Counted from the stretch's first letter, positions 43,412 to 52,581 are shown. The stretch is 64,000 nucleotides of DNA from Kribbella steppae (GCF_004342025.1 NZ_SLWN01000003.1:310001-374000); one strand, 5' to 3'. Notes: generated by a model not told the origin, from the letters alone. Numbers and translations are program-made.

Positions 43412-44315
43412 CCGCATTGTTGGGGTGCTCGTGCTGGTAGTGGCCCTCCTGACCGGGTGCTCGGGGGAGGACGACCGGGTCAAGCTAAAGGCCGCGCTGG
43501 AGAAGGGGCCGCTGTCGGTGTCGGTGGATTCATCCGGTGAGGTCGAGTTCGGTGCCGCCGAGAAGTTCAAGATCGACGTGCTGGATCCCGGCAAGGGGGT
43601 GTCCACGGCGGAGGAACGCGTCGAGGAGCAGCGGGAGAAGCGCGCGGCGATGCTCAAGTGGTACGTCGTCTTCGTGCTCAAGGCCGACGGGGACAAGCAG
43701 GCGTTGCTCGAGTTCGCCCCGGACGGGTTCATGCAGGTCACCCTCGAGGGCAAGGTGGTCCAGGCGTTGCAACTGCGGATCACGGTGATCGAACTGAACC
43801 CCGGCGCGACCGCGGAGATCACCGAGATCTCCCACCTGAACACCGCCGGCCAGGGTGCGCCGACGCTGCCGGACCCGGTCCTGCCCGCAGCCCTGGTCGG
43901 CCGGTGGACCGGAAAGCTGAGCTACTTCGAACGTCGCAACCCACTGGGCAAAGGACACACCCGTCCGGACCGGCCGATCACCATCGTGATCCCGGCCCGG
44001 AAGCTGCCCGCCTCGGGCGTCGTGGGGACCGCCACGCTGCCTCGGGACGACTACACGGTCGATTACGGTGATCGGGAGGAGAAGGTGTCGCGGCCGGCCC
44101 AGAAGAACGTGTTCGTCCTGGCGTCCGACCAGGTTCGCCCGATCTCGATCAGCCGCGTGTACGTCCGCATCGCCGACGGTCGCGGGATGCCGTTCAGCCT
44201 GACCATCCTTGCCAACGGCAAGCTCTATCTCGAGCAGTACAAGAGCCTGCAGGCGCAGGAAGACCTCGATATCGCCGACCTCGAGCAGGCCGGCCTGCTC
44301 ATCAAGGAGCGCTGA
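43401..44315 (+). CDS. Lipoprotein, paralogue 1
   Basis: The protein has 304 residues from ATG 43401, overlapping the ArsR-like gene. The lipobox is LLTGC. The mature part is mostly beta strands: LSVSVDSSGEVEFG, WYVVFVLKADGDKQALLEF, LRITVIELNPGATAEITEIS, LPAALVGRWTGKLSYFERRN, RPISISRVYVRIADG. Five of these blocks recur in the next gene. I do not recognise a named family. Confidence 0.8.
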   Translation: MSADRIVGVLVLVVALLTGCSGEDDRVKLKAALEKGPLSVSVDSSGEVEFGAAEKFKIDVLDPGKGVSTAEERVEEQREKRAAMLKWYVVFVLKADGDKQALLEFAPDGFMQVTLEGKVVQALQLRITVIELNPGATAEITEISHLNTAGQGAPTLPDPVLPAALVGRWTGKLSYFERRNPLGKGHTRPDRPITIVIPARKLPASGVVGTATLPRDDYTVDYGDREEKVSRPAQKNVFVLASDQVRPISISRVYVRIADGRGMPFSLTILANGKLYLEQYKSLQAQEDLDIADLEQAGLLIKER

Positions 44316-44316
44316 C

Positions 44317-45213
44317 ATGCGCCGACTCGTGCTCCTGCTGCCTCTCCTCCTGCTCGCGCTGACGGGGTGTGTCGAGAAGGACTCGGTCTCGTTCGGGCCG
44401 GTCGAGATCTCGGTCGACGAGGCCGGTGAGGTCGAGGTCTTCGTCGGGCCGCGCTTCGCGACGCCGATGGGCGAGTTCAAGGCCGGGATCGCGATCACCG
44501 TGATCGACCAGCAGCAGGACGATCACTGGTACGTCGTCATCCGGAGCACCAGACGCGCCGTCGTGATGGACACCGTCTACCGGCTCGACTCGGCGGCCGG
44601 GCTGCGGATCGAGTCCGGCGGGAAGCTGGTCGAGGAATTCGCCCGGCACCGCGCGTTGATCGTCGTACCGCCCGGGGCCGCGAACACGATCAAGATCAGC
44701 CCGATCGGCGACGGCGAGTACTCGGTGAGTGATGGCGGGGTAGCGCTGCTGCCAGCTTCGCTCAAGGGAGCCTGGTCCGGCACCCTGCGGGGCGGGAACA
44801 GGAACGTCTGGAGCAACAAGACCAACGAGTACTGGCCCACGACACAGGTCCGGCTGCGGTTGTTCGGCGGCGAGATCGGACACCCGGTGGGCGAATTCAG
44901 CTACCCCGCCTGGAACTGCTCGGGCATCCTCGTGCTCGCCGACGTCGGTACCAGCTTCCGCCCGATCTACGACAACCAGGACAACAAGGTTGTCGGCGCC
45001 AAGCTGAAGCACGTCGTCCTGGAGAGCGGCCGAACCCAGCGCTGCGGCGGGTTCATCAAGGCCGGCCAGGGCGATCCGGACCAGGGCTGGCTGATCGTCC
45101 GCAACGCCACCGGCGGCAAACTCCGCGTCGACACCAGCCTGGTCTGGACCCCCGAAGCAACCGAGGACAAGCCCGACCCCGAAAAGCCCATCTCAACCAC
45201 CCTGGCCAAGTAG
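44317..45213 (+). CDS. Lipoprotein, paralogue 2
   Basis: The protein has 298 residues from ATG 44317, one base after the previous stop. The lipobox is ALTGC. It matches paralogue 1 block by block: VEISVDEAGEVEVF, HWYVVIRSTRRAVVMD, RALIVVPPGAANTIKISPIG, LPASLKGAWSGTLRGGNRN. Overall identity is low, so the duplication is old. Two Cys (in NCSGILV and RCGGFIK) may form a disulfide. Confidence 0.8.
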   Translation: MRRLVLLLPLLLLALTGCVEKDSVSFGPVEISVDEAGEVEVFVGPRFATPMGEFKAGIAITVIDQQQDDHWYVVIRSTRRAVVMDTVYRLDSAAGLRIESGGKLVEEFARHRALIVVPPGAANTIKISPIGDGEYSVSDGGVALLPASLKGAWSGTLRGGNRNVWSNKTNEYWPTTQVRLRLFGGEIGHPVGEFSYPAWNCSGILVLADVGTSFRPIYDNQDNKVVGAKLKHVVLESGRTQRCGGFIKAGQGDPDQGWLIVRNATGGKLRVDTSLVWTPEATEDKPDPEKPISTTLAK

Positions 45214-45222
45214 CCAGGTGGT
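45196..45222. terminator. Terminator between convergent lipoprotein and TrmH genes
   Basis: ACCAC-C-CTGGC and GCCAG-GTGGT pair over 10 bp with one bulge and a loop of about 6 bases. The stem covers the ends of both coding regions. Confidence 0.55.
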
Positions 45223-45962
45223 CAGCGGTTGGTTACTTCGAAGGCGACTACGGCGGCGGCGATGGCTACGTTGAGGGACTCGACGCCAGGGTGCAGGGGG
45301 ATCTGGAGGTCGGAGTCGGTGGGGACGGTGAGGCCGTTGGTTTCGCCGCCGAGGACGTAGACGGCGCGGGGCGCCAGGTCGGCCTTGAAGAGGGAGTCGT
45401 GGGAGCGGGCCGAGAGTCCGTAGATGTGGTAGCCGGCGGTGCGGAGGAGGTCGACGGCCGTCTTCGCGGTGGAGGTGTTCACGATCGGGGCCTGGAACGC
45501 GACACCGGCGGAGGCCTTGATCACCAATGGGCCGACGTGCGGCGTACCGGCGCGGGGGAGGATCACGCCGTCGAACCCGGCGCCGGTCGCGGTGCGCAGG
45601 ATCATGCCGACGTTGCCCGGGTTCGTCACGCCGTCCAGCAGGAACACGTTCGTCGGCCGCTTGCCACGGTCCCGGACGAACTCCTCCAGCGGAGTCATCC
45701 GCGGCGCGTCGACGTCCGCGACCACGCCCTGGTCGTGCTTCCCGTTGCCGGCCAGCCACTTCACCCGGCTGGCCGTCGCCCGCTCGACCGGGACGTCGAC
45801 CTTCGCCGCGGCCCGGAGGATGTCCTGCAGCGACTGCCCGGTCGCGTTGTCGGCCACCACCACCTTCGCCACCGACAGCGCCGGGTCGTGCAGTGCCTCG
45901 AGGACCGGCTTACGCCCATAGATGGTGATCCACTTGTCCCGCGGCGATCTCTTCGATTCCAC
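45222..45962 (-). CDS. TrmH/SpoU-family RNA 2'-O-methyltransferase
   Basis: The protein has 246 residues. The N-terminal substrate domain starts ITIYGRKPVLEALHDP. The SPOUT knot shows FLLDGVTNPGNVGMILRTATGAGFDGVIL (motif 1, with Asn and Arg), VYVLGGETNGL (motif 2) and IPLHPGVESLNVAIAAAVVAFE (motif 3, with the SLNV-A loop). Such enzymes methylate ribose in tRNA or 23S rRNA. The precise target (RlmB-like or other) cannot be told. Confidence 0.92.
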   Translation of the reverse strand: MESKRSPRDKWITIYGRKPVLEALHDPALSVAKVVVADNATGQSLQDILRAAAKVDVPVERATASRVKWLAGNGKHDQGVVADVDAPRMTPLEEFVRDRGKRPTNVFLLDGVTNPGNVGMILRTATGAGFDGVILPRAGTPHVGPLVIKASAGVAFQAPIVNTSTAKTAVDLLRTAGYHIYGLSARSHDSLFKADLAPRAVYVLGGETNGLTVPTDSDLQIPLHPGVESLNVAIAAAVVAFEVTNR

Positions 45963-46035
45963 CCGCCTACGGTACGCCGGACAACTTCACATCGTGGCAA
46001 CAGGCGAGCAACGTCGGTCCGTCACGCTGAGTGGC

Positions 46036-46854
46036 ATGGAACAGTTGCGTACGGCGCTCATCGGCGGGACCGCCTGTGAGGTGTGTGGGCGACTCCCGCA
46101 TCCACGGCGGCTGCGGTTGACGGTGGCCAAACTGCTGGCGATCTTCCCGGTGGAGTTCGCCCTGCACGCGGTCGTACTGGCGCTGCATCCGCCGTACGTG
46201 GTGGCGGTCACAGTGCTGGTGATCGCCACGACAGCTCTGGTGATCTGGGTGATCGAGCCGTCGACGATGCGGCTGCTGCGGTCGTGGTTGCACGCGCCGC
46301 GGACCGGGCCCGCGTCCGGGATCGACGCGCTGTGGCGGATCCGCGTCACGCTCGCGGACCGGACCGGCGCGCTGGAACGGCTGACCCATCACCTGGCCGA
46401 CCTGGACGCGAACATCCTCGGGCTCCACGTCCACCCGGTCGACGACGGCGTACGCGACGAACTCGTCGTGTCCACCCCGGACACGATCGACCCGCAGTCG
46501 TTGCTGGAGGCAATCGAAGCGGCGGGTGGACGGGACGCGCACGTGTGGCCGACGACCACGCTCGCGCTGGTCGACGGCCAGACGAAGGCGCTGAGCCTGT
46601 CGGCGCGGGTGGTCGGCGACCCGAGCGAACTCCCGCACGCGGTCGCCGAACTCCTCGGCGCCCAGCTCGTCACCGACCGGGTCGCCCTGGCCGGTCCGCT
46701 GCCCGCCGACGGTACCGTCCTCAAGATCCCGTCGCCGTGGACCGGCCTGTTCGCCTTCACCCGCCCCGGCGAACCGTTCACCCCAGCCGAATCCGCCCGG
46801 GCCCACCGCCTCGCCCAACTGGCGGAGCTGACCCTGGTCAGCCGGCGGGGTTAG
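46036..46854 (+). CDS. ACT-domain protein with two N-terminal membrane helices
   Basis: The protein has 272 residues from ATG 46036. A CxxC-like CEVCGRLPHPRR lies near residue 13. Membrane helices are at about 33-52 and 58-76. An ACT domain at about 98-165 is shown by WRIRVTLADRTGALERLTHHLADLDANILGLHVHP. A second possible ACT-like part follows. ACT domains bind amino acids or other small ligands, so this may be a membrane-held sensor. The partner is unknown. Confidence 0.75.
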   Translation: MEQLRTALIGGTACEVCGRLPHPRRLRLTVAKLLAIFPVEFALHAVVLALHPPYVVAVTVLVIATTALVIWVIEPSTMRLLRSWLHAPRTGPASGIDALWRIRVTLADRTGALERLTHHLADLDANILGLHVHPVDDGVRDELVVSTPDTIDPQSLLEAIEAAGGRDAHVWPTTTLALVDGQTKALSLSARVVGDPSELPHAVAELLGAQLVTDRVALAGPLPADGTVLKIPSPWTGLFAFTRPGEPFTPAESARAHRLAQLAELTLVSRRG

Positions 46855-47131
46855 TCGCCTTGCCGTCGAGCCAGAGGACGTTCGACGGGTCGCGGTGGGT
46901 ACCCGTGCTGCCGACGTGCTTGTCGCTGATCCCCGGCCCGTTCTTGATCACGTGCACCAGCGCCATCGCGTGCCCGCGGCCGAGGTCGTAGTCGGCCTTC
47001 AGCCAGTCACAGATCACGCCGGCTTTCACGTCCGGAGCGTCGTACCCGAGCTCCTTCGCCTGCTCGACCAGCGCCCGCGGCGTCCGGCCGGTCTTCTCCT
47101 CGATCTTGTCCAAGTACGCCTGGAACGACAT
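46838..47131 (-). CDS. DUF4287-family protein
   Basis: The protein has 97 residues from ATG 47131. The pattern SFQAYLDKIEEKTGRTPRALVEQAKELGYDA, then KAGVICDWLKADYDLGRGHAMALVHVIKNG, is that of DUF4287 (two helical units often found alone or joined to a DUF5655 part). The function is unknown. It overlaps the end of the ACT gene by 17 bp. Confidence 0.88.
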   Translation of the reverse strand: MSFQAYLDKIEEKTGRTPRALVEQAKELGYDAPDVKAGVICDWLKADYDLGRGHAMALVHVIKNGPGISDKHVGSTGTHRDPSNVLWLDGKATNPAG

Positions 47132-47197
47132 GTGGTGTCTCCTCACGAGTGTGTCTTCACCACTGCGTCGATCAGCGGGGTCCGGAATCGACACCCC

Positions 47198-47965
47198 TCA
47201 CTCGCCGGTTTGCAGACCGTACTTGCGCAGCGCCGCGGACAGCTGGCCCTGGTTCTGGGCCTCGACGAGGTCGTCGGACAGCTGGCGGAGCTTGATGTTG
47301 GCGTCCTGGGAGGCCCGCTTGAGTACGTCGAACGCGACGCTGGAGGTGATCCCGTAGCGATGCATCAGCACGCCCTGCGCCTGGCCGATCACCGTCCGCG
47401 TGATGAGCGCCGTACGCAACTGCTCGACCAGGCTGCGGCTGTCGTTGAACAGCTGCACGTTGTCGAACGCGACACCGGCGTGCAGAGCGAACAGCAGGAC
47501 GACGTCGTACGACGTGCTGCCGAACGCGTCGACCTTGGCCGAGAAGAGGCTGAACGCGGCCGCCGACCCGGTCACCGCAGGCAACGGAAGCAGCAGGGCG
47601 CTGCGGTAGCCGGCGTTGATCGCCGTCGCCGCGAACTCGGGCCAGCGGTGGTCCGCGGCGAGGTCGCCGATCCGGTGCGGCTCGCCGTACGTCAGCGTGT
47701 CGTAGAGCGGCCCGTCCGGCATGACCATCTGGCGGGCCAGCGGGGCCCTGGCCGGTTCGGCGACGTCGTCGGCGGTCTGGTGGTACCGCGCGACGATTTC
47801 CGCCTGGTCGCCGACGAGCACGGTGATCGAGGCTTCCTCGCACTCCGGCACGGTGTTGACCACGCGGCTGACGAATCGGCCCAGCGTGGTGGCGACGTCG
47901 TCGTCCTCGACCAGCCGGCTGACCTCGGCCAACTCCTGCGCCAGCTCCAGAATCCCCTCACCCAT
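47198..47965 (-). CDS. GAF-ANTAR protein (RNA-binding antiterminator type)
   Basis: The protein has 255 residues from ATG 47965; GTG at 47986 adds 7. A GAF domain fills about 15-160. A C-terminal ANTAR domain at about 180-240 has LRTALITRTVIGQAQGVLMHRYGITSSVAFDVLKRASQDANIKLRQLSDDLV in pieces. ANTAR proteins bind paired hexanucleotide hairpins to stop early termination. No target hairpin is visible beside the gene. The GAF may read a small molecule or redox state. Confidence 0.9.
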   Translation of the reverse strand: MGEGILELAQELAEVSRLVEDDDVATTLGRFVSRVVNTVPECEEASITVLVGDQAEIVARYHQTADDVAEPARAPLARQMVMPDGPLYDTLTYGEPHRIGDLAADHRWPEFAATAINAGYRSALLLPLPAVTGSAAAFSLFSAKVDAFGSTSYDVVLLFALHAGVAFDNVQLFNDSRSLVEQLRTALITRTVIGQAQGVLMHRYGITSSVAFDVLKRASQDANIKLRQLSDDLVEAQNQGQLSAALRKYGLQTGE

Positions 47966-48009
47966 GGCTCTATCATGCGCCCTCACCGATCATGCGCTGT
48001 CACCGATTT

Positions 48010-48027
48010 CTGGGTTCCCGAACCCAG
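48010..48027. promoter_or_regulatory. 18-bp palindrome, likely TetR operator
   Basis: CTGGGTTC-CC-GAACCCAG is a perfect dyad with a 2-bp centre. It lies 20 bp before ATG 48048 and in the shared promoter region with the GAF-ANTAR gene. A TCACCGAT direct repeat lies just upstream of it. Confidence 0.7.
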
Positions 48028-48047
48028 ACAGCGCTACGCTCGATGCC

Positions 48048-48641
48048 ATGGACGAACATCGCCTGACCGTCAAGGGGCGGGCGACTCGCGAGCGGATCCT
48101 TGCTGCCGCGGCCGAGCTGATCCTGCGGCAGGGGGTGGCCGGCACGCAGCTCGACGACGTACGGCGGGCTGCGGGGGTGAGCGGTTCGCAGCTGACGCAC
48201 TACTTCCACGACAAGCAGACGCTGATCGACGACGTGATCGCGTGGCAGGCGCACACCACCCTCAAGCGCGAACCGGCGCTCGACACGTTCGACGCCTGGC
48301 GCCGGTGGGCTGACCAGGTCGTCGCCCGGCAGACCGCGCGGAAGTTCCAGGGCGGTTGCGACTTCGGCTCACTCGCCGGTCAGCTCGCCGAGACGAGCCC
48401 GGAGACGCGGGCTCACCTCGCCGACGGCTACGACCGCTGGCTTTCGCAGTTCCGGCACAGCTTGGACAGGATGCGCGATCAGGGCCTGCTCCGTGCGGAC
48501 GCCGACCCCGACTCGCTCGCTCATATGTTGCTCGCCGCGATGCAAGGCGGCGTACTCCTGTCGCAGACCCTCCGCCGGCCGGAGCCCCTCCGCGACTCCC
48601 TCGACGCGGCGCTCGCCCAGTTAGAGTCCTTCGCCGGCTAG
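48048..48641 (+). CDS. TetR-family regulator
   Basis: The protein has 197 residues from ATG 48048. The HTH is at about 12-55 (RERILAAAAELILRQGVAGTQLDDVRRAAGVSGSQLTHYFHDK in two parts), and FQGGCDFGSLAGQLAET is typical of the NemR/AcrR-like branch with a conserved Cys that can be alkylated. It is divergent from the GAF-ANTAR gene and its 3' end overlaps the PLP decarboxylase gene by 21 bp. Confidence 0.88.
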   Translation: MDEHRLTVKGRATRERILAAAAELILRQGVAGTQLDDVRRAAGVSGSQLTHYFHDKQTLIDDVIAWQAHTTLKREPALDTFDAWRRWADQVVARQTARKFQGGCDFGSLAGQLAETSPETRAHLADGYDRWLSQFRHSLDRMRDQGLLRADADPDSLAHMLLAAMQGGVLLSQTLRRPEPLRDSLDAALAQLESFAG

Positions 48642-50009
48642 ACACCGCAGTACGGCGGCTGCCGACCGGTCGATGTCTTCCTCGTCCGTCATCCAGTTGC
48701 TGACCGAGATGCGCATGGCGGCCTTGCCCTGCCAGGTCGTGCCGGACATCCAGCACGTGCCCTCCTGCTGCACGGCCCGCACCACGGCCCGAGTGAGCTC
48801 GTCGTCGTCACCGAAGCGGACGAGGACCTGGTTGAGGACGACGTCGTTCAGTACGGCGACCCCGTTCGCGGCCAGCGTGTCCGCGAACCGGTGGGCCATC
48901 GCGCAACACCGCTCGACGACCTCGGCGATCCCTTCGCGCCCCAGTGCCCGGATGGCGGCGTACACCGCGAAACCGCGGGCCCGGCGGGAGAACTCGGGGT
49001 TGAACTCGATCGCGTCGCGTTCGCCTTGCTCGTCATGGATCAGGTACGACGCTCGCACGGCCATCGCGGCGTGGTGGGCTTCTGGATGTGCGCAGAGGAC
49101 GAGGCCCGAGTCGTACGGAACGTTCAGCCACTTGTGCGCGTCGGTCGCCCAGGAGTCGGCTTGGTCGATGCCAGTGAGGTGCTGCCGCAAGGCCGGGCTG
49201 ACCGCGGCCCACAGGCCGAAGGCGGCGTCCACGTGTACCCACGCGCCGGCCGCATGCGCGAGCTCACAGATTTCGGCGATCGGATCGATCGCGCCGGTGT
49301 TCACATTTCCGACCTGGGCACAGACGATCGTCGGGCCTGCGGTTGTGGACAGGGCGTCGGCGAGCGCGTCGGCCCGCATCCGCCCTTGGCCGTCGACCTC
49401 GATCGGCACGATGCAGCTCGTACCGAGGCCGAGGAAGCGCAGTGCCCGGTCGACCGTGTCGTGCCGCTCGGCGCCGGCCAGCACGCGGATCGGCGGTGCA
49501 CCGATCAGCCCGTCGCGCTCGACATCCCAACCGGCCTTCCGGAGTACGTCGTGCCGGGCCGCGGCGAGTCCGGTGAAGTTGGCCATCTGCGCGCCGGTCA
49601 CGAAGCCCACCGTCGTACTGCTCGGAAGTCCGAACAGCTCGACCAGCCAGCTCGCCGCGACCTCCTCGACCACGGCCGCTGCGGGTGAGGCGGCGTACAG
49701 GCCCGCGTTCTGGTCCCAGACGGTGGTGAGCCAGTCGGCGGCGACCGCGGCGGGGGTCGCGCCGCCGAAGACGAACCCGAAGAAGCGGCCGCTGCCGCTC
49801 GGCAACAGGCCGTCCTCGACGCCTTGCGCGAGCTGCGCGATCACCTCTTGCGGGTCCGTTGGTTGCTGCGGCAACCCACCTCCGAGTGCGTGATGCAGCT
49901 CGGCCGCCGTCGCCCGCGGGCCGACCGGACGCTCCGGCAACCCGGCCAGATACGTCGTCGCCCGCTCGAACGCCTCCCCGAGCGGCCCTTTCCAGTCCGG
50001 CATGATCAT
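48621..50009 (-). CDS. Group II PLP-dependent amino acid decarboxylase-like protein
   Basis: The protein has 462 residues. Group II features are visible: FFGFVFGGATPAAVAADWL, GFVTGAQMANFTGLAAAR, WVHVDAAFGLWAA (PLP-binding Asp) and the Schiff-base Lys in SWATDAHKWLNVPYDSG. Relatives decarboxylate aromatic amino acids, aspartate or diaminobutyrate. The acceptor cannot be told. It ends in a short tail with no fused domain. Confidence 0.87.
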   Translation of the reverse strand: MIMPDWKGPLGEAFERATTYLAGLPERPVGPRATAAELHHALGGGLPQQPTDPQEVIAQLAQGVEDGLLPSGSGRFFGFVFGGATPAAVAADWLTTVWDQNAGLYAASPAAAVVEEVAASWLVELFGLPSSTTVGFVTGAQMANFTGLAAARHDVLRKAGWDVERDGLIGAPPIRVLAGAERHDTVDRALRFLGLGTSCIVPIEVDGQGRMRADALADALSTTAGPTIVCAQVGNVNTGAIDPIAEICELAHAAGAWVHVDAAFGLWAAVSPALRQHLTGIDQADSWATDAHKWLNVPYDSGLVLCAHPEAHHAAMAVRASYLIHDEQGERDAIEFNPEFSRRARGFAVYAAIRALGREGIAEVVERCCAMAHRFADTLAANGVAVLNDVVLNQVLVRFGDDDELTRAVVRAVQQEGTCWMSGTTWQGKAAMRISVSNWMTDEEDIDRSAAAVLRCLAGEGL

Positions 50010-50111
50010 CCCTCCCTTTGCTCTCTTTGTACGCCGATCACGTGTGATCCGGCGTGTGACGGCACTACAGTTCGCTCAGGCCGCGTTCGGGCAGTCTTGA
50101 GGAGGACGTGG

Positions 50112-51299
50112 ATGGCGCGAGTGGTGACCGGGAGTCGCTGGGCGGCGATCGTCGGTTATTCCCTGGTCGGCGCGGCCACGCAACTGGTCTGGCTCAACTT
50201 CGCCGGCGTGACCACCGTTGCCGCCTCGCACTACGGCGTGTCCGAGAGCGCGATCGGCTGGCTCGCGCAGGTGTTCCCGCTGCTGTACGTCGTACTCGCG
50301 ATCCCTTGCGGTCTGATCCTCGATCGATGGTTCCGGGCCGGGCTGATCGCGGGCGCCGTACTGACCGCCGTGGGTGCTTCGGTGCGGCTGATCGGCGACG
50401 ACTACGGCTGGCTGCTCGCCGGGCAGATCGTTGCCTCGGTCGCCCAACCGCTGGTGCTGAACGCGGTCACCGGCATCACCGGCCGCTACCTCGAAGAGAA
50501 GGACCGGCCGACCGGGATCGCGGTCGGTACTGCGAGCATCTTCGCCGGAATGGTGATCGCGTTCCTGCTCAGCGCGGTCTTCACCTCGGCCGCTGACCTC
50601 TCGACCATGCTCGCGGTGACCGCGGCCTTCTGCATTCTTGCTGCCGTGTTCCTGGTTGTTGCCCTCCGCAATCAGGGTGTCCATGAGGTGTCGCGGCAAC
50701 GACCCGATCGCGGTGCGTTGCGGATCGCCTGGGGTGACTCGCTGATCCGCCGGCTGTGTGTGCTGGCGATCTTCCCGTTCGGCGTCTTCGTTGCCCTGAG
50801 CACGTTCGCGCAGGCGTTGCTGGAACCGGCGGGGGTCAGCAGCGGTACGGCGAGCGCGATCCTGCTGGTCAACGTCGTCGCCGGCGTGCTGGGCTGTGCG
50901 GTGATCCCGATTCTCGTCGTACGCCGCCGAGCCGAGTCGACCCTCCTGGTCGTCAGTCTCTCGATGACCGCGGTCGCCTGCGTCGTGCTGGCGGTGGCGC
51001 CGGGGGTGATCACGGGCTTCATCGCGATCACCTTGATCGGCTTCCTCCTGCTTCCGGCGCTCCCGATCGTGCTCGAACTCGTGGAACGCCGTACCGGCGA
51101 GGCCGAAGGAACCGCGGCCGGGCTGATCTGGATGGCCGGCAACCTCGGCGGTCTCCTCGTCGCTATCGTGGTCGGTCTGCTGGTCGACTACCCGTCCGCG
51201 GCCTTCCTCGTGATGGCCGGCATCGCCTTGGTCGCCGTACCCGGTGCACGGGCGCTCAAGCGCCCAATCGCCGAAGTCCGATCGCCGTCGCAACTGTAG
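50112..51299 (+). CDS. MFS transporter
   Basis: The protein has 395 residues from ATG 50112, with GAGGAGG upstream, and about 12 helices. The first segment GYSLVGAATQLVWLNFAGVTTVAASHYGVSESAIGWLAQVFPLLY resembles the FLVCR-like/heme-carrier branch of MFS proteins. The loop LILDRWFRAGLIAG stands in for motif A. The substrate is unknown. It overlaps the convergent MFS gene by 44 bp. Confidence 0.82.
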   Translation: MARVVTGSRWAAIVGYSLVGAATQLVWLNFAGVTTVAASHYGVSESAIGWLAQVFPLLYVVLAIPCGLILDRWFRAGLIAGAVLTAVGASVRLIGDDYGWLLAGQIVASVAQPLVLNAVTGITGRYLEEKDRPTGIAVGTASIFAGMVIAFLLSAVFTSAADLSTMLAVTAAFCILAAVFLVVALRNQGVHEVSRQRPDRGALRIAWGDSLIRRLCVLAIFPFGVFVALSTFAQALLEPAGVSSGTASAILLVNVVAGVLGCAVIPILVVRRRAESTLLVVSLSMTAVACVVLAVAPGVITGFIAITLIGFLLLPALPIVLELVERRTGEAEGTAAGLIWMAGNLGGLLVAIVVGLLVDYPSAAFLVMAGIALVAVPGARALKRPIAEVRSPSQL

Positions 51300-52443
51300 C
51301 CAGCAGTCCACCGATGCCTGCGGCAACGAACGTGACGCGTGCGTCGGTGTACTCGAGGAGGAGGCCGCCGAACACGTACGAGATCCCGGCCGCCAGACCG
51401 ACAGCGCCGTACAGATTCCCGAAGACGCGGCTGAGCATCGGTGCCGGCACGACGCGTTGCAAGTAGGTGTTGATCCCGACGTCGAGGGCCGCGATGCCGA
51501 GGCCGCGGAACACCTGCAGCGCGAGCGCGGCCCACACCGCCCAGGCGAGACCGGTGACCAGGTTGCCCGCGCTGCTCACCGCGAACCCGGCCAGGATCAG
51601 CGTCAGCATGCGGAACCGGCTCGCGTACTTGGTCATCACGACGTACCCGGCGACCAGACCGATGCCGACACCGGCGTACAGCATCGCCGCGGCCGAGTCG
51701 CTGCCGTTCAGCTCGTCCTTGCCCAGGAACACCAGCGCGACGTCGTCCACCCCACTGCACGCGACCCCGGCGAAGAACCCCAGCCCGATCACCCGGATGA
51801 CCTTCGTCCGCCAGATGTACCCGAGCCCGTCCTTCGCATCCTTGACCAGGCTGTGGCCGGATGGCTCACTTCTCGGCAGCTTGGGTAGTCCGCTCAGCAC
51901 CACCGCCGACACCAGGAACGTCACCGCGTCGATCAGCAGGATCCCGCGGACGTCCGTCACCAAGAACAGCCCCGCAGCCACCAGCGGCCCGATCGCCTCC
52001 AACCCGTACGTCCCCGCCCCGAGCGTCGAGTTCGCCGTCTCCAGGTCCTCATCCTTGACGAGCGCCGGCACCGCACTGCGGGAGCTCGCCTGAAACACCT
52101 GCGCCACCAGACTCCGTACGGCGACCAACACCAGGAGAATCGGGAGAGGCGGCAGAGCGACGGCCATGGCGAGCACCAGCGCCCCCTGCAGCACGTCACA
52201 AACCACCATCACCCGCCGCAGATCGAACCGATCCCCGATCGCCCCCGCGAACGCCCCGAACAGCCCGGGCGTGAAGTCCCCGGCCAACAGCAACAACGCC
52301 ACCGCCAACGCCGCCCCGGTCGACTCTTCGACGTACAACAGCAACGCCACCAGCCCCAGCGAGTCCCCCAGAAACGACACCGACCGAGCCACCCACAACC
52401 GCCGAAACCCCGCCGACCCCCGCAGCACCCCCACCGCTCCCAT
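51256..52443 (-). CDS. MFS transporter, DHA3-like
   Basis: The protein has 395 residues from ATG 52443, with GAGGGAGGTGGG just before it; the frame is open further upstream but the tRNA gene lies there. MFS features include FRRLWVARSVSFLGDSLGLVALLLYV and the loop GAIGDRFDLRRVMVVCDV (motif A form). DHA3 carriers often export macrolides or other drugs. The 43-bp gap to the tRNA-Thr gene holds the promoter region. Confidence 0.85.
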   Translation of the reverse strand: MGAVGVLRGSAGFRRLWVARSVSFLGDSLGLVALLLYVEESTGAALAVALLLLAGDFTPGLFGAFAGAIGDRFDLRRVMVVCDVLQGALVLAMAVALPPLPILLVLVAVRSLVAQVFQASSRSAVPALVKDEDLETANSTLGAGTYGLEAIGPLVAAGLFLVTDVRGILLIDAVTFLVSAVVLSGLPKLPRSEPSGHSLVKDAKDGLGYIWRTKVIRVIGLGFFAGVACSGVDDVALVFLGKDELNGSDSAAAMLYAGVGIGLVAGYVVMTKYASRFRMLTLILAGFAVSSAGNLVTGLAWAVWAALALQVFRGLGIAALDVGINTYLQRVVPAPMLSRVFGNLYGAVGLAAGISYVFGGLLLEYTDARVTFVAAGIGGLLATVATAIGLRRLGA

Positions 52444-52486
52444 ACCCACCTCCCTCGATCCCCTAAGATGGTCCAACGATGCACCC

Positions 52487-52559
52487 GCCGGTGTGGCGCA
52501 ACTGGCAGCGCACCGCTCTTGTAAAGCGGTGGTTAGGGGTTCGAGTCCCCTCACCGGCT
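52487..52559 (+). tRNA. tRNA-Thr, anticodon TGT
   Basis: A full cloverleaf can be drawn. The acceptor is GCCGGTG/CACCGGC. The anticodon arm is CCGCT-CTTGTAA-AGCGG, with anticodon TGT reading ACA. The T arm is AGGGG-TTCGAGT-CCCCT. The discriminator base is T. The 3' CCA is not encoded. The integrase gene starts 85 bases further on in the same direction, so the 3' part of this gene is the likely attachment site of the element. Confidence 0.95.
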
Positions 52560-52560
52560 C
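52535..52560 (+). other. Predicted attL of the integrative element (3' end of tRNA-Thr)
   Basis: Elements with a tyrosine integrase next to a tRNA gene usually recombine in its T arm and acceptor end, restoring the gene. The core should lie in GGGTTCGAGTCCCCTCACCG and the bases after it. The matching attR is not within the window. Confidence 0.55.
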
Positions 52561-52581
52561 TAGCGCTGACCAGGCATTACT

